The notes: generated by a model from the sequence alone, not told the origin. 64,000 nt of DNA from Lepidostoma basale (GCA_022606425.2 JAHDVF020001353.1:992001-1056000); one strand, 5' to 3'. Numbered from the stretch's first letter, positions 9,613 to 19,508 are shown. Numbers and translations: made by a program.

Positions 9613-10050
9613 CCATAAATAACATTTAATCATTCTAAATAATGAAAACAAAAATATGTATATACAAAAAATCTTTATTATTATGTATTTAGTGTGCTTC
9701 CACTTGTGTTTATGTTCGACCGATTTTGGCAGCTTGCTGCCATCTTCTGGTACCTTCTTCAAAACTTATTTGGTTTATATAATAAATGATAGTGGTGAGG
9801 GTAAAACATTTTTTTCCAGATTCTAAAGTATTGCTTTTATTTAGTTGTAGTTGAAATGATTCTATATAATGCAAATTTATTATGTTTTGGGTTAGTTTGT
9901 TTACTATATAAAAAGCAATTACTAGGGTTGCTCATTCTCGGTGTTTAATTTAATCATTCTTTGTCGGAGTTTCAAGTATAGATTATCGTTACAAAAGAAG
10001 GTTCTCATTATATTAAATGCAGTTCGTGCATTTCACTGTCCGGGTCAAAA
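9613..10050 (-). pseudogene. LINE-V continuation, split by an HH insertion
   Basis: Positions 9613-9636 and 9962-10050 read on from the LINE-V piece at 8938-9347. They match 47690-47960, for example TTTCAAGTATAGATTATCGT against the same region there. The gap 9637-9949 is an insertion with a 12-bp TSD. Confidence 0.65.
9637..9949 (-). mobile_element. HH-D-like 313-bp retro-insertion with TSD
   Basis: It is bounded by TTTAATCATTCT at 9625-9636 and 9950-9961. On the minus strand at 9755-9713 it has a degenerate hammerhead-like core: CAGAAGA, U, stem II GGCAG-CAAG-CUGCC, AAAAU, CGG and UC. No coding frame is visible. The clean TSD sets the element's limits in this copy. Confidence 0.65.
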
Positions 10051-10394
10051 GATTAATAATTATAATAATAATAATAGTCATGCAAAAATTCAGTATGTTT
10101 TTTTTAACAAATATTTAAAAAAAAATTAATTTAAATTTGAGATTCCTGTTACCCCAGATTCCCCTCGGCCATCACACAACATAACGACACTTTGAACGGA
10201 AATATGTGTATCTGAAATATGAACATTTAACCAGTCGCGTGTGTGCCGCTCTAATGTTACGCCATTTATTCTTTAACTGCTTTGTGATTTACTACATCAT
10301 GTAGATAATATTATTAGGATGCAACACACATTATGAGTAATTTAATTCATTAAATAAATAAGCACTTAATCGACCAGGAACGGCTAACGGCTTC

Positions 10395-10515
10395 AAAAAA
10401 AAAGTGGAAAAAACTGAGTTTCATAAAAAAGTTTTCCACTTTCGAGTTCCTTTTTTATCGGGATGTTTGGAAGGTTTACATCTTCATCATCGGGATAACA
10501 TATAGATAAAATCCG
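10395..10515 (-). repeat. HH-B fragment, degenerate
   Basis: It has AAAGTTTTCCACTTTCGAGT, then GGGATGTTTGGAAGGTTTAC and CATCATCGGG. The order is that of HH-B but the GAAAC box is mutated. It is one arm only. Confidence 0.55.
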
Positions 10516-10625
10516 AGATAATGAACCGCCACACTACTCTATCCTGGCACATCCCTCTAACTTCCTCCACATTCATACAGCGAGTCATACACGCAAGTTA
10601 ATTCTTACGTCTTCTAACATGACCA
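10510..10625 (-). pseudogene. LINE-T scrap
   Basis: Short runs such as CTCTATCCTGGCACATCCCT and CTTCCTCCACATTCATACAG match the ARE.CQDR..W and MNVEEA region of LINE-T on the minus strand. The tail is missing. Confidence 0.5.
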
Positions 10626-10684
10626 ACCTTTAAAATATTAATAAAATATATTTTTTTTATATGATATCAATAAACGAATTTATA

Positions 10685-10880
10685 TGGATTAAAACACTGT
10701 TTTTTCCACTTTTGAGTTTATTTTTCTCGACATGTTTCGAAGGCATTACACCTTCATCATCGGGAGAACGATATCAACAGTTTATATCGTTCTCCCGATG
10801 ATGAAGGTGTAAGCCTTCGAAACATGTCGAGAAAAATAAGCTCGTAAGTGGAAAAAACAATATTTTAATTCATATGAATT
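10685..10880. repeat. HH-B foldback, best copy
   Basis: Two nearly complete arms meet around 10780. Each arm has, on its own sense strand, GUUCUC, CCGAUGA, U, GAAGG-loop-CCUUC, GAAAC, AUG, UC and GAGAAAAAUA. The outer ends are AAAACACTGTTTTTTCCACT and its complement. Confidence 0.7.
10785..10833 (+). ncRNA. Hammerhead-like motif, family HH-B
   Basis: Stem I is UUCUC/GAGAA (five Watson-Crick pairs). Stem II is GAAGG/CCUUC with loop UGUAAG. Box one is CCGAUGA, with U4 changed to C. The GAAAC box is exact, and ACAUGU sits where stem III would be, followed by GUC. The mirror copy on the minus strand spans 10728-10776. Position 4 is the only departure from the core consensus. Confidence 0.6.
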
Positions 10881-10884
10881 CGTC

Positions 10885-11640
10885 ATACGGAATTCCACAG
10901 TATCAACACCTTGAGTTTATCTAAAATTAATATCAATAAATAATTTGTGAACAAATGAATGGTAAAAATATTTATAATTTTTTTTTATAGCGCTAGAAAA
11001 AATACCTAAAATTCGGGCGTCTAAACTAGAATACCCCTTTAAATATATATAAAATTAAAAAAAATATATAGTATCCTTGTAAAAGCGGGTACGTTTTGAA
11101 TAAATTATGCGAATTGATAACGCTAATCTTAAGACATATCATGAAAATTGTTTCCCTATAATATAAAAAATTCCGCCACTCTCGCAGCATTTTCCTATCA
11201 TTTTTCACGTTCTTCACATTTGATTACACGCCTCACTTGATTAAGTATTAATCAGATTCCTTCAAATAGTGCTCGCGGAGCTAATCCCTCACGTGTCACG
11301 TGGTTATTTATCACGTGGGAAATTTTGATTCCCCCGACATACCCTTCAACGCCCAGCCTCTCGCCTTACCCTTCGTCTTGGCGTGAGATAATGGAGCCAA
11401 AAATTCGGGCATTTGTTCTATGGCTCGTACAATATTATCAATGAGATTTCACTAAAAAAGACGCTAGGGAATTTTGTTTTTTTTTTGTTTAAGGTAGTAA
11501 GTCTGGTAACTTAGCCGATTTTCATGTCTTTTTTGGGGGGCGTTTTTTTGTAGGAAAATAAAAATGAATCGTTTTGGAAATTTAGGATGTTTTTATTTAC
11601 ATATTAAAATTACAAAAAAAATTTTTTTGAAAAAAATTGA
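10885..11640. other. Unassigned AT-rich stretch
   Basis: A 63-codon frame at 11026-11217 (-) is low-complexity and unconvincing. GC rises around 11320-11430 (CAACGCCCAGCCTCTCGCCT), but I see no gene or known repeat. Confidence 0.3.
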
Positions 11641-11645
11641 TATTT

Positions 11646-11970
11646 TATTAACTAACTAACTAACTAACCATCACGCCGTCTCCCCGAAAGGGTAGGCAGA
11701 AAGAATGGACTGCCACACTTTAATCGATGCGGTACTCCATCCTTCTCTTTTCGCCATCGCGAGAGACGCGGTGTGATGAGTTGCGAACCTCATCGCCACC
11801 AAAAGGCATCTCCCGCGCACACTTCGATCGTTCAATGTCTACATAATAAATCTAAAACAAATTATCTGAAATACAATGATATAAAATAAAATAACAAAGA
11901 AAAATAATTTAACACAATGTTATTTTAGATGGTGCACTTGTCGTCAGCTGGACGATCCGGGCATTTGTGT
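11646..11970 (-). mobile_element. SINE-T, longest copy
   Basis: The minus strand begins near GCCCGGATCGTCCAGCTGAC, giving the longest 5' end in the window. It continues through the AT-rich middle and the GAGGTTCGCAACTCATC core to the LINE-T-like 3' end and (GTTA)n. The GGTTCGCAAC stretch resembles a Pol III B box, but I found no matching A box at the usual spacing. Confidence 0.65.
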
Positions 11971-12039
11971 TTATTTAATTTTTATTCCACGTTATCCACT
12001 GTTTTTTTTTAATTTACTGTAATTAGGCACTTAAAACAA

Positions 12040-12135
12040 TCCAACACCAGCAAGAACTTAAAAATATTATTGAAGAATTTATTCAAATTGTCATTGGAAC
12101 AAATGAAATATTTCTAAACAACACTATTCATTTGT
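12040..12135 (+). repeat. HH-C upstream segment
   Basis: It matches 44105-44235 and the complement of 15690-15790 (GAACTT..TATTCAAATTG..GGAACAAAT). It stops before the hammerhead-like core. Confidence 0.5.
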
Positions 12136-12164
12136 TCCGATATTTTATTATTATTATTATTATT

Positions 12165-12440
12165 ATTAATCGAAGTTGGCACCTCGCGTGGGTGGCCCGG
12201 GTGAACGCCCTCCAAAATGTCATGAAAATCGGCTTAAGTTACTTAAACGAGCATTCTAGAATGAATTCAAAATTAAATCGTTCTAATTAATTTGAATTTG
12301 TTCTAGAAAGTAAAATGTTTGATTACTTACAAATGGCGGTTTGAAACAGTTCGATCGTTCAATCTTATTATTAAAAACATTACTTCGTCTTTTGCTGGAA
12401 TAGTAGGAACAGATAATAAACCGCCATACTTTCCTTGGAT
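12165..12440. other. Unassigned; inverted repeat at 12249-12305
   Basis: TTCTAGAATGAATTCAAAATTA and a near-complement ending TTTGTTCTAGAA face each other across about ten bases. No coding sequence was seen. Confidence 0.35.
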
Positions 12441-12496
12441 ACTTATTGCGATTAGATATTATTTTTTTATTTATTGTATGGAGTAGTATTTCCTTT

Positions 12497-13000
12497 TATA
12501 TAAGGCAATTAAAATCTATTAAAAGAAATATTCCCGTTGACAGTTTTAAAACATTAATCAATTCCTTCGTCGCATCACGACTAGATTACTGCAATGGAAT
12601 CTACGCAAACATCCCCAAACAGCAAACTAATAAACTCCAGTCTGCAATCAACGCAGCAGCAAGACTGATTAGAGGTGTGCCGAAGAGTTGTCACATAACA
12701 CAGCATCCTGAGGAGCTCCACTGGCTGAAATGTCCAGAAAGGATTCAATACAAGATCTGCTGGACGGTCTTTGAGGCGTTGCAAGGTATGGCACCAGCTT
12801 ATGTATCTGAACTCTGCATCAACGAGAACCTGAATGCCAGACAGTCTACATTGCGATCAGCTAAGACTTCTGCGATCGCTAGATTGACTGTGCCAAAACG
12901 CTGTCCTAGCACAAACTTTGGCGACCGAGCCTTCGCGGTAGCCGGCCCTTCAGCCTGGAACAATCTTCCAGCAGACCTTAAATGCATAGATAATCAGTGA
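12497..13000 (+). pseudogene. LINE-L polyprotein C-terminus
   Basis: The open frame gives LIRGVPKSCHITQHPEELHW, a LKCPERIQYKICWTVF box, GMAPAYVSELC, and the AFAVAGPSAWNNLPADL box. The last is typical of the C-terminal end of CR1/L2/Rex-like non-LTR polyproteins. A TGA at 12998-13000 interrupts it; the same frame continues beyond with EFRSRLKTYLFKLSFSDRKG and then a stop. The same TGA is present in the 43-kb copy. The catalytic domain is missing. Confidence 0.75.
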
Positions 13001-13205
13001 GAGTTTAGATCGAGACTCAAAACGTACCTTTTCAAATTATCATTTTCTGATAGGAAGGGCTGATCGACTACGTTAGGTGCAGCCCTCATACTAAATATGT
13101 TTATTTTTTAACTAGTTCATAAAACGGAGCATTTTCTACAGCGCCCTTGAGATGAGGAATTCATAAAAATGGCGCTCTATAAATTATCCAATATATTATT
13201 ATTAT
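12497..13205 (+). mobile_element. LINE-L (CR1/L2-like) 3' region
   Basis: A 5'-truncated element covering the last ~170 codons of the reverse transcriptase polyprotein, then a 3' UTR (GAGCATTTTCTACAGCGCCC, AATGGCGCTCTATAAATTAT) and (ATT)n. The reverse-oriented copy at 42770-43545 matches it over its whole length. Confidence 0.8.
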
Positions 13206-13209
13206 TATT

Positions 13210-13830
13210 ATATTTAAATAAAGGCCAATAAATGTGTAAAAGTGCGTAATGATTGAATACTTTAGTGTAGTTCAAACATCACCCTAAAAATGCCACCTGT
13301 GGTACATGACATATGGAACGAAACACAGCTTTTGCTTATTCTCTCTGCTTTAAGTTTAAACCACTTGGCACCTTTGTAATGTCCAGCTTTCAATTGTGAT
13401 TAATGTTTGAGAAGGGCCAATCCAGGCAACCAGCGTATGAAATGTTTGAGAGCCGCGAGGCTTTTGACTTAACAGAACACACCTAGTCTTTCGCTCCAAG
13501 TTACGTCAACTTTGAGAATCCGCCGTCATGAAATAGTTTTCAAACTATGGGTCGTGGGGCGTAACTTATGATTTTAATTCAATTTCTGCGATATTAATAG
13601 AACGTTAAAGGAAGATTATTCCATAATTAGTGCCAGGGGAACTAAGCGAACAAGACTGGATTTTCGCGTCACAATGTCGGCTTTAATCAAACAACCGTGT
13701 CCTAAATGAAAAAAATATTTGCGTAGTGTGTGCAAAAGGAGAAATTAAGAGATATTACTCGTACATTTTACAGTGTGGGGGTTTGTTGTGGCAAGAGTTA
13801 AAAGACGGCGGAGGTTTCAGCGCTTATTGT
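13210..13830. other. Unassigned stretch before the exon-like frame
   Basis: No long frame and no repeat partner in this window. It lies downstream of the possible coding frame at 13834-14292 (-) and could be its intron or 3' UTR. No AATAAA was obvious close to that frame's stop. Confidence 0.3.
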
Positions 13831-13833
13831 GTC

Positions 13834-14292
13834 TCACAAGTAATTACACGTAAACAGTATGATGCCTTGTGATGGAGCGTGGCTGGATGTCGGTAGCAGC
13901 GGGGCGGAGTCCGGGTAGTGAGCCGTAGAGGATGATGGCTCGCTGGGCGGTAGGTCGTCGAAGGTTTCGTGACGTAGCCGTGTAGACCGATGTGTACTCG
14001 GGAGGAAAGTCGGAGGTTTCTCGTACGTAGACAGGGTAGTGGAGACTCGTGTCCTTTTAGACATCGCGATACTGGCTGACGTGACATTTAGAGTTGACTG
14101 ACGTATTGGGTGTTCGGAAGTACCGCTTTTATATGCTTCGCTTTCGTCATCTACGATGCCCTGACCTAATGACCAAACTTGAATATTCGGGGCCCGCGAG
14201 TCATCAAATTTGATAATTAGGTCTTGGGTCAGCGTTTTTGTGTTTATTCGTGTCATGGAATACTCGTATGCTGGTTCAGCGTCGAAGTCCAC
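13834..14292 (-). CDS. Possible host or element exon, unknown protein
   Basis: An open frame of about 150 codons whose codon choice looks coding: mixed, with C and G common at third positions, unlike the AT-rich surroundings. It encodes an acidic start (DFDAEPAYEYSMTRINTKTL), a middle segment (KFDDSRAPNIQVWSLGQG), a basic patch (MSKRTRVS) and a Pro/Ser/Thr-rich end (DDLPPSEPSSSTAHYPDSAP). No signal peptide, membrane helix or catalytic motif is visible. No ATG opens the frame: the first codon is GTG, just after TAA, in the context CATAAG|TGGAC, which could be a splice acceptor without a strong pyrimidine tract. I found no copy elsewhere in the window. It could be an exon of a host gene with a disordered cytoplasmic tail or part of an element I do not recognise. 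Confidence 0.4.
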   Translation of the reverse strand: MDFDAEPAYEYSMTRINTKTLTQDLIIKFDDSRAPNIQVWSLGQGIVDDESEAYKSGTSEHPIRQSTLNVTSASIAMSKRTRVSTTLSTYEKPPTFLPSTHRSTRLRHETFDDLPPSEPSSSTAHYPDSAPLLPTSSHAPSQGIILFTCNYL

Positions 14293-14364
14293 TTATGTGG
14301 GTCGCCTACAACAGTTACGGAATTTTTTATATAAATAAAAAAACACGTTTATTTTCCTACTTAA

Positions 14365-14612
14365 TTTATTTTTAGAATAAATGCAGTAGAAATGAGATCC
14401 GTTAGACGAATGTGTGGATACTCTGTGTATGATAGAGTGTCGAATGAAAATATAAGAAGTGAATGCGGTGCGAATGATAGTGTTGTGAACAAAATAATGA
14501 AAGGATCATTAAGATGGTTTGGACACGTGGAAAGAATGAATAAAAAAAAATAATGGTAAAAATATATTTATATTAACGATGTAAATGGAACTAGAAATAG
14601 ATGAAGATGTCA
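14365..14612 (+). pseudogene. LINE-T fragment, fused to a LINE-G end
   Basis: It runs from RINAVEMRS through RMCGYSVYDRVSNENIRSEC and GSLRWFGHVERMN. It then breaks and joins GATCGTCAGATCTATTAAAA plus (GAA)n at 14613-14650, which is the LINE-G 3' end. The (GTTA)n tail is absent. Confidence 0.65.
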
Positions 14613-14719
14613 CAGATCGTCAGATCTATTAAAAGAAAAAGAAGAAGAATTTTTTGTGGGATTTTAGTAAAATTATGGTTTGTTCATATACCCTTTTATT
14701 TATGGCTTACATTAAAAAA

Positions 14720-14815
14720 ATATTATTATAATATGAATGATAACGTCTGTTTTCTAGAAGTTTTATTATATTTTATCTGAATGACATGTTTCGTCTGTCT
14801 AAGGCATTATCATTC
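14720..14815 (-). repeat. HH-A arm (left)
   Basis: On the minus strand: GATAATGCC, the UUAGACA loop, GACGAAACAUGUC, then ATTCAGATAAAATATAATAA. The plus-strand partner arm begins at 15396, and a LINE-S insertion separates the two arms. Confidence 0.6.
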
Positions 14816-15390
14816 ATTCATTAATTTCTCGGCGCTACATCCCTGTGTGGGATTTGGCCTCCTCCACAACGGTCCTCCACTGACTTCTGTCTCTGGCCAT
14901 CTCTGTCCGTTCCCCAGCTCCTTCCATTTTCTCCCAATCTTGTTTCACGCAATCCACCATCTTTTTCTCGGACTGCCTCTTGGTCACTTTTCGCGGGGCA
15001 CCCATCTGGATATAATTTGTAGTATTCTACCCTCTTGCATTCTTTCCACATGGCCAGCCCACCGTAGGCGTTGAAACTTACAGAATCTCACTACTGTTTC
15101 CTGGTTAATCAGTTATTCAACTTCAAGGTTTCTTTTAATTCTGTAAATCCCATCCTCCAGCGTGGGTACAAAAAAAATTCTCAGAATATTCCTCTCAAAA
15201 ACTGTCAGTCTGCCTTCCTCGCTCTGCGTTAGAGACCATGTCTCACAGCCGTAGGTGACTACCGGTCTTATGATAGCCTTATATATTAAAAGTTTGGTAT
15301 TCCTGCTGAGTAACTTAGAGCCCAGAAGCGTCTTTCACCCATGAAAAGATCTGTTTACTGATAAGAGGCGAATATTTAATTCTTCTATAT
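14815..15390 (-). pseudogene. LINE-S (RTE-like) C-terminal fragment
   Basis: On the minus strand broken frames give LLIYKAIIRPVVTYGCETWS, the TQSEEGRLTVFERNILR box, LRWAGHVERMQEGR, GSPRKRWW, then WKELG and the IPHRDVAPRN end. This is an RTE-like tail with several stops and shifts. It inserted between the two arms of an HH-A foldback. A shorter relative lies at 38770-38885. Confidence 0.7.
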
Positions 15391-15395
15391 ATGAT

Positions 15396-15480
15396 ATTTG
15401 ATAATGCCTTAGATGAGCGAAAAATGTCATTTACATAAAATATAATAAAACTTCTACAAACGTTTTCATTCGTATTAATT
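15396..15480 (+). repeat. HH-A arm (right)
   Basis: TTTGATAATGCCTTAGATGAGCGAAAAATGTC is followed by ATTTACATAAAATATAATAA. The GAAAC box is GAAAA here. Together with 14720-14815 it forms the foldback. Confidence 0.6.
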
Positions 15481-15539
15481 ATTTATTATGGAGTTTTACA
15501 TCATTGTTCAAGAATCAATAAATAATTTAAACTAAGTCC

Positions 15540-16290
15540 ATTGTTTTGGCCGAAACACTATGATATTTTAACATTTTATAACTGTTAATTCATAAACTTT
15601 GTTTAATATCACAAATTGTATTTATTTTACTTTACGACAGCTGTTTCCTCAACCAATGTTGACATCATCAGGTGTTACAAAAATATATATCAAATGTCAA
15701 ATTTTCGTAATTTTTCGAATCTTTGTGTATTTGTTCCTAAGTCAATTTGAATAATTTATTTGATATAATTTTGAAGTTCTTGCTGAAATTGATTTAGGTA
15801 CCTAAATATTTTAAATAAAGAACGGTTAGTTACTGTTTATAGGAGTAAATATTAAAGGTAGAAAATATAATAAAAAATAAACAACAATAATAATTAACAA
15901 TAATTAGAAAGAACAATTACACATAGTATAGAGTCAAAAACAATAAAACATAATTAATTAAAAACGATAAACAATAATAGGGAGTACATAGATTACATTC
16001 ATAGGAAAGGTAACAAAAGTTGAAGGTAATATTATTATTTTTTAGCAAGATTGTACAGGGGAAAAGTTTTTAATGTACTATATACTAATGGGGAATAAAG
16101 AGGAATTTGGTTATTTATAACATTTAGTTTACATTTTTTGGCCTTTAAAATTTCTAAATTTTCTAATTTATGTAATTTTTGAGGATTATTATTTGCTATA
16201 TGTAAAAATTTTGTCGTAATTTTGTCGTAACGTAAAATAAATACAATTTGTGATATAAAACAAAGTTTTTGAATTAACAGTTATAAATTT
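15540..16290. repeat. HH-C foldback, ~750 bp
   Basis: The left outer arm (15587-15640, TAACTGTTAATTCATAAACT) is mirrored at 16220-16288 (AATTAACAGTTATAAATTTA). The full HH-C core sits at 15630-15680 on the minus strand, and the upstream HH-C segment fills 15690-15800. The remaining interior is AT-rich with no frame. Confidence 0.6.
15630..15682 (-). ncRNA. Hammerhead-like motif, family HH-C
   Basis: CUGAUGA is exact. Then come an extra U, stem II UCAAC-AUUG-GUUGA with a flanking mismatch, GAAAC, and ACAGCUGU (self-complementary) ending in GUC. Stem I pairs CA with UG next to the core, and after a three-by-three internal loop pairs UUUGU with GUAAA, using wobbles. Confidence 0.6.
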
Positions 16291-16616
16291 AAACTTGTTT
16301 TCAATAATTATAATGGTTGACTTAATAGATTATTGATTATAATGCGGTTATTTAATGATTATATTTACATTAAATATGGATTATTATACAGCAATTAACG
16401 AACTAACAATGTATGATAGTGGCGGTGTATAATCCCTTTTCTCATTATGCGCTTCGGTTCATTATCGTTACCCGTCAGACGAACAAAGGGGTAATTAGCC
16501 AACGTAATAAGAGATCCGTGGATAATTTATCAACATCCCTATTAAAATAAGAATCTGATAAGAACGATCTACAGATTACGCGAGCATTATATTTTTACTA
16601 AAATATTAAAATATTT

Positions 16617-17240
16617 TTTGTGAATGTATACTTATACTTTTATACGAATACTGGATTTCACCCATGGTGGGTGATTAATTCATGAAATTTAATTGTATCT
16701 CAATAGAGACGAAGATGCAAATTGGAAACTGAATATGGTTGATCAAGGTGTTTACAGGACTTATGACCTGTCATTGGTTGGGTTAAGCGCACGCTTTATG
16801 TAATTACAACATTACCCATTCCAGCTTTTTCTTTATGACCATGTAAGACAAAAAAAAATTTGGAAGTTGTATATATGTTACAAATCTATGCCTTATTTCA
16901 CATGTCAGTTTCAACATGCCATCTATGAGATTTTTGATTACATATGTTAATCTTTTTAAGATTACTCTATATAATCCACATACTAACGCCATCTATGGAG
17001 ATTAATTTTTAGCATTTAGCAGAACTACTTTATTAACACAATGTGAAAGGCTATCGCCATTAGCGCATTGTTAGAAGCCGCCTGGAGATGTCACTCCTAT
17101 CTATATGCCAAAGAATTTGACCAGTATGATTACAATATTTTTTGTGAATGTATACTTATACTTGTATACGAATACTGGATTTCACCCACCGTGGGTTATT
17201 AATGCATGATTTAATTGTATCTCAATAGAGACGAAGATGC
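16617..17240 (+). mobile_element. X repeat, tandem (one full unit plus a partial)
   Basis: The junction motif GAATGTATACTTATACTT recurs at about 16620 and 17141, 521 bases apart. A full unit is followed by a second unit that breaks at GAAGATGCAAAT. The unit includes GACCTGTCATTGGTTGGGTT and the AACGCCATCTATGGAGAT segment. It has no coding frame. Confidence 0.65.
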
Positions 17241-17429
17241 AAATATTATTAATTAATATAATTATATTTTTACTAAAATATTAAATATCCGACACATAAA
17301 AAGTCTGAGAATTCAACGTGAGCACATGACACGGTTTATCAATGTTCTTCTTTTAGACCTTTGGTCTGTTCTTGTAATCAGGCTGGTCTCTCTTGAGAGG
17401 TAGACTTCTAGCTATCCCCCAAAGCGAAG

Positions 17430-17932
17430 CGCCAAAACTTAATTGATCATTCCCCAGTATCTACATCCGACACAGGTATCTCTCCTAAAAATTCAATAAA
17501 ACTTCTTGGCGTCCATCTAGAGACTGATCTTCCATTGAAAACTCAAATCAATAAAACAGTCAGCAGTAGCTTCTTTCATCTAAGGCAATTAAGAACATAA
17601 AAAGAAATATCCCCTTTGACAGATTCAAAACGTTAATCAATTCCTTCGTCGTATCACGACTAGATTACTGCAACGCAGTCTATGCCAACATCCCCAAACA
17701 GCAAACTAATAAACTCCAGTCTGTAATAAGAGGTGTGCCGAAGAGTTTTCACATAACACAGCATCTTGAGGAACTCCACTGGCTGAAATGTCCAGAAAGG
17801 ATACAATACAAGCTCTGCTAGACGGTCCTCAACGCGTTGCATGGTATGGCACCAGCTTATATATCTGAACTCTGCATCAACGAGAACCTGAATGCCAGAC
17901 AGTCTTTATTGCGATCAACTAATTCATCGCCA
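17430..17932 (+). pseudogene. LINE-L fragment, 5' more complete
   Basis: It encodes KLLGVHLETDLPLKTQINKT upstream of the region seen at 12.5 kb, then LEELHWLKCPERIQYKLC, a stop, and GMAPAYISELCINENLNARQ. It has several shifts and a deletion after 17715. A SINE abuts at 17936. Confidence 0.7.
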
Positions 17933-17935
17933 TTT

Positions 17936-18055
17936 TATTGTCACGTGAATTCTCCCCCGGGCCAAAGACAATGTGACAATCTCACTGCCATCGCCGGGAA
18001 TCGAGCCCTGGACCTCCGGTGTGGCATTCAAAGCACTTACAACGCGGTAATATAA
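17936..18055 (-). mobile_element. tRNA-derived SINE, head part
   Basis: On the minus strand it has a B-box-like GGGCTCGATTCCCGG, the GGCAGTGAGATTGTCACATT body and a diverged A-box region. The tail is missing. Confidence 0.6.
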
Positions 18056-18584
18056 TATATAACTATTCATGACTGTTGTTGAAATGTAAATAATAGCTTT
18101 TAAGATAGATGCTTAGAATTGTTTACGATATACGATTAACCGAAATGGGAATAAATTGTATATGTCATTTTAACCGTATTTCTAAGAACCATCAAAACAA
18201 CACACTATAGACACGTGCTTCTTCACAAATAAACAAATATCTACGATTATATATTAATAGTATTTTCGGAATTCATGTGTACAAGTAGCTTTTTGTCTAT
18301 TTTCAAAAGCCCATCTGATATCAACTATCAGGACCGGATTTAAAATATTTCCCGCCCTTTGATACAGAAAAATATATATACCATCCGTAATATCTGTTAT
18401 CGGACAGTTTCAATGTGAGTGTTTCATCCCATCATCTGTACTATTTATATTACTTTTCTTATCATTAGAAGTTGTTTTGAACGAAATAATTCATAGGGCG
18501 TTTAGATGCTTCGGACATATGGAAAGAATGAATGAAAAAATAATGGTAAAATATGTTAACGTTAACGGAAAACGTGGCACGATC

Positions 18585-18775
18585 TCTCTTCTTCTTTTAA
18601 TATATCTGACGATCTGTAACACAGAAATCATGTCTCGTCGGATGCTGGAGTCTAGCTGTCCTTCCATCTCTTAGGCGGTCTTCCGGGTGGGCGGTATCCG
18701 GAGGGGATTTCATAAGCTGCTGTATATGCAAGTCTGTCACAATCCATTCGGAAATCGTTCAGTGGAGTAGATCCA
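18585..18775 (-). pseudogene. LINE-G C-terminal fragment, (GAA)n tail
   Basis: On the minus strand: a YEIPSGYRPPGRPPKRWKDS box, then TAACACAG..GATCGTCAGATA and an AAAAGAAGAAGAGA tail. The RP.GRPPKRW box and tail match 28870-29140 and 62895-63150. Confidence 0.6.
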
Positions 18776-18779
18776 GAAG

Positions 18780-19268
18780 AAAATACTGGAGGGACCATGT
18801 ACCACAGTATTTCTTTTGGGAATGCTCGGAACCAATTATTTACAGCTTCGAAGAGATGGGCATCTCATTACCCATTTCTTTAGATTATTCAGGGCATATT
18901 TCGAGAACTCGGCCGTGCTGTTGGTATTTTTGTCCCTGATAGATATCTCCGACAGCGACAGCACAGATTGTTTTACCTACCGGCTGCCAGAACCAATCTG
19001 CCTCTGGTGACACCGATGGGAAGAGCAATTGGTCTGCTGAATGCGGTCTCCTCGAAGATCGACGTCTTTCATATTAGTGAAGATACGTTCAGGGGACAAA
19101 TACTCTCGACTTTAGAAAGTATCGTCTTCCTAATGTCGAACCATCACTAATGCCTTCCTGGTATTATGTTGTATTTTTATAATGTTTTACCTGTACTCAA
19201 TAGATGCCTTAAACATTTATGCTATTTGTAATGTCTTTTGAGTTAAACTGATTTGATTTGATTTAGTC
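18780..19268 (+). pseudogene. LINE-K 3' region
   Basis: Short frames give RTNLPLVTPMGRAIGLLNAV and FHISEDTFRGQIL, followed by a 3' UTR and GATTTGATTT. The peptide resembles the C-terminal end encoded at 21557-21830 (RTNVLAQHTMTRGMVLLNEV), so the two families are related, although that one has a poly(A) tail. Confidence 0.6.
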
Positions 19269-19508
19269 CGAATGGATGGTGGCACGATCAAAATTTTCAA
19301 ATATTAAATGTTAAAAATGCCTCATGTGGTTGCCCACAATATACCCGTGGAACATCGCATGCGCTAAGTAGACCGCCAAAAAGATGTTAAAATAGCTGGT
19401 GTTCCACTTCCCAAGAGGATAACACCCTTTCAAGAACTAATCTATGATCTGTAATAAGTAAGATGCAGAATTTTGGGTAAGATGGTTGTATTCCAAATAA
19501 ATATTTGG

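Larger units (their letters stand above)
18470..19325 (+). pseudogene. LINE-T copy split by two insertions
   Basis: The left piece (18470-18584) carries FGHMERMNEKIMVK and the GKRGT region. The right piece (19279-19325) resumes at GGTGGCACGATCAAAATTTT. GTGGCACGATC is present at both junctions (18574-18584 and 19279-19289). The 18585-19278 insert is a LINE-G end (-) next to a LINE-K end (+). Confidence 0.65.

Noticed and set aside
12140..12165. (ATT)n at 12140-12165 as another LINE-L tail
   Set aside because: The GCGCCCTTGAGATGAG and GGCGCT marks that precede real LINE-L tails are missing.
16617..17240. Hammerhead core inside the X repeat
   Set aside because: GGAAACAGAA is present, but no CUGANGA box lies at a usable distance on the same strand.
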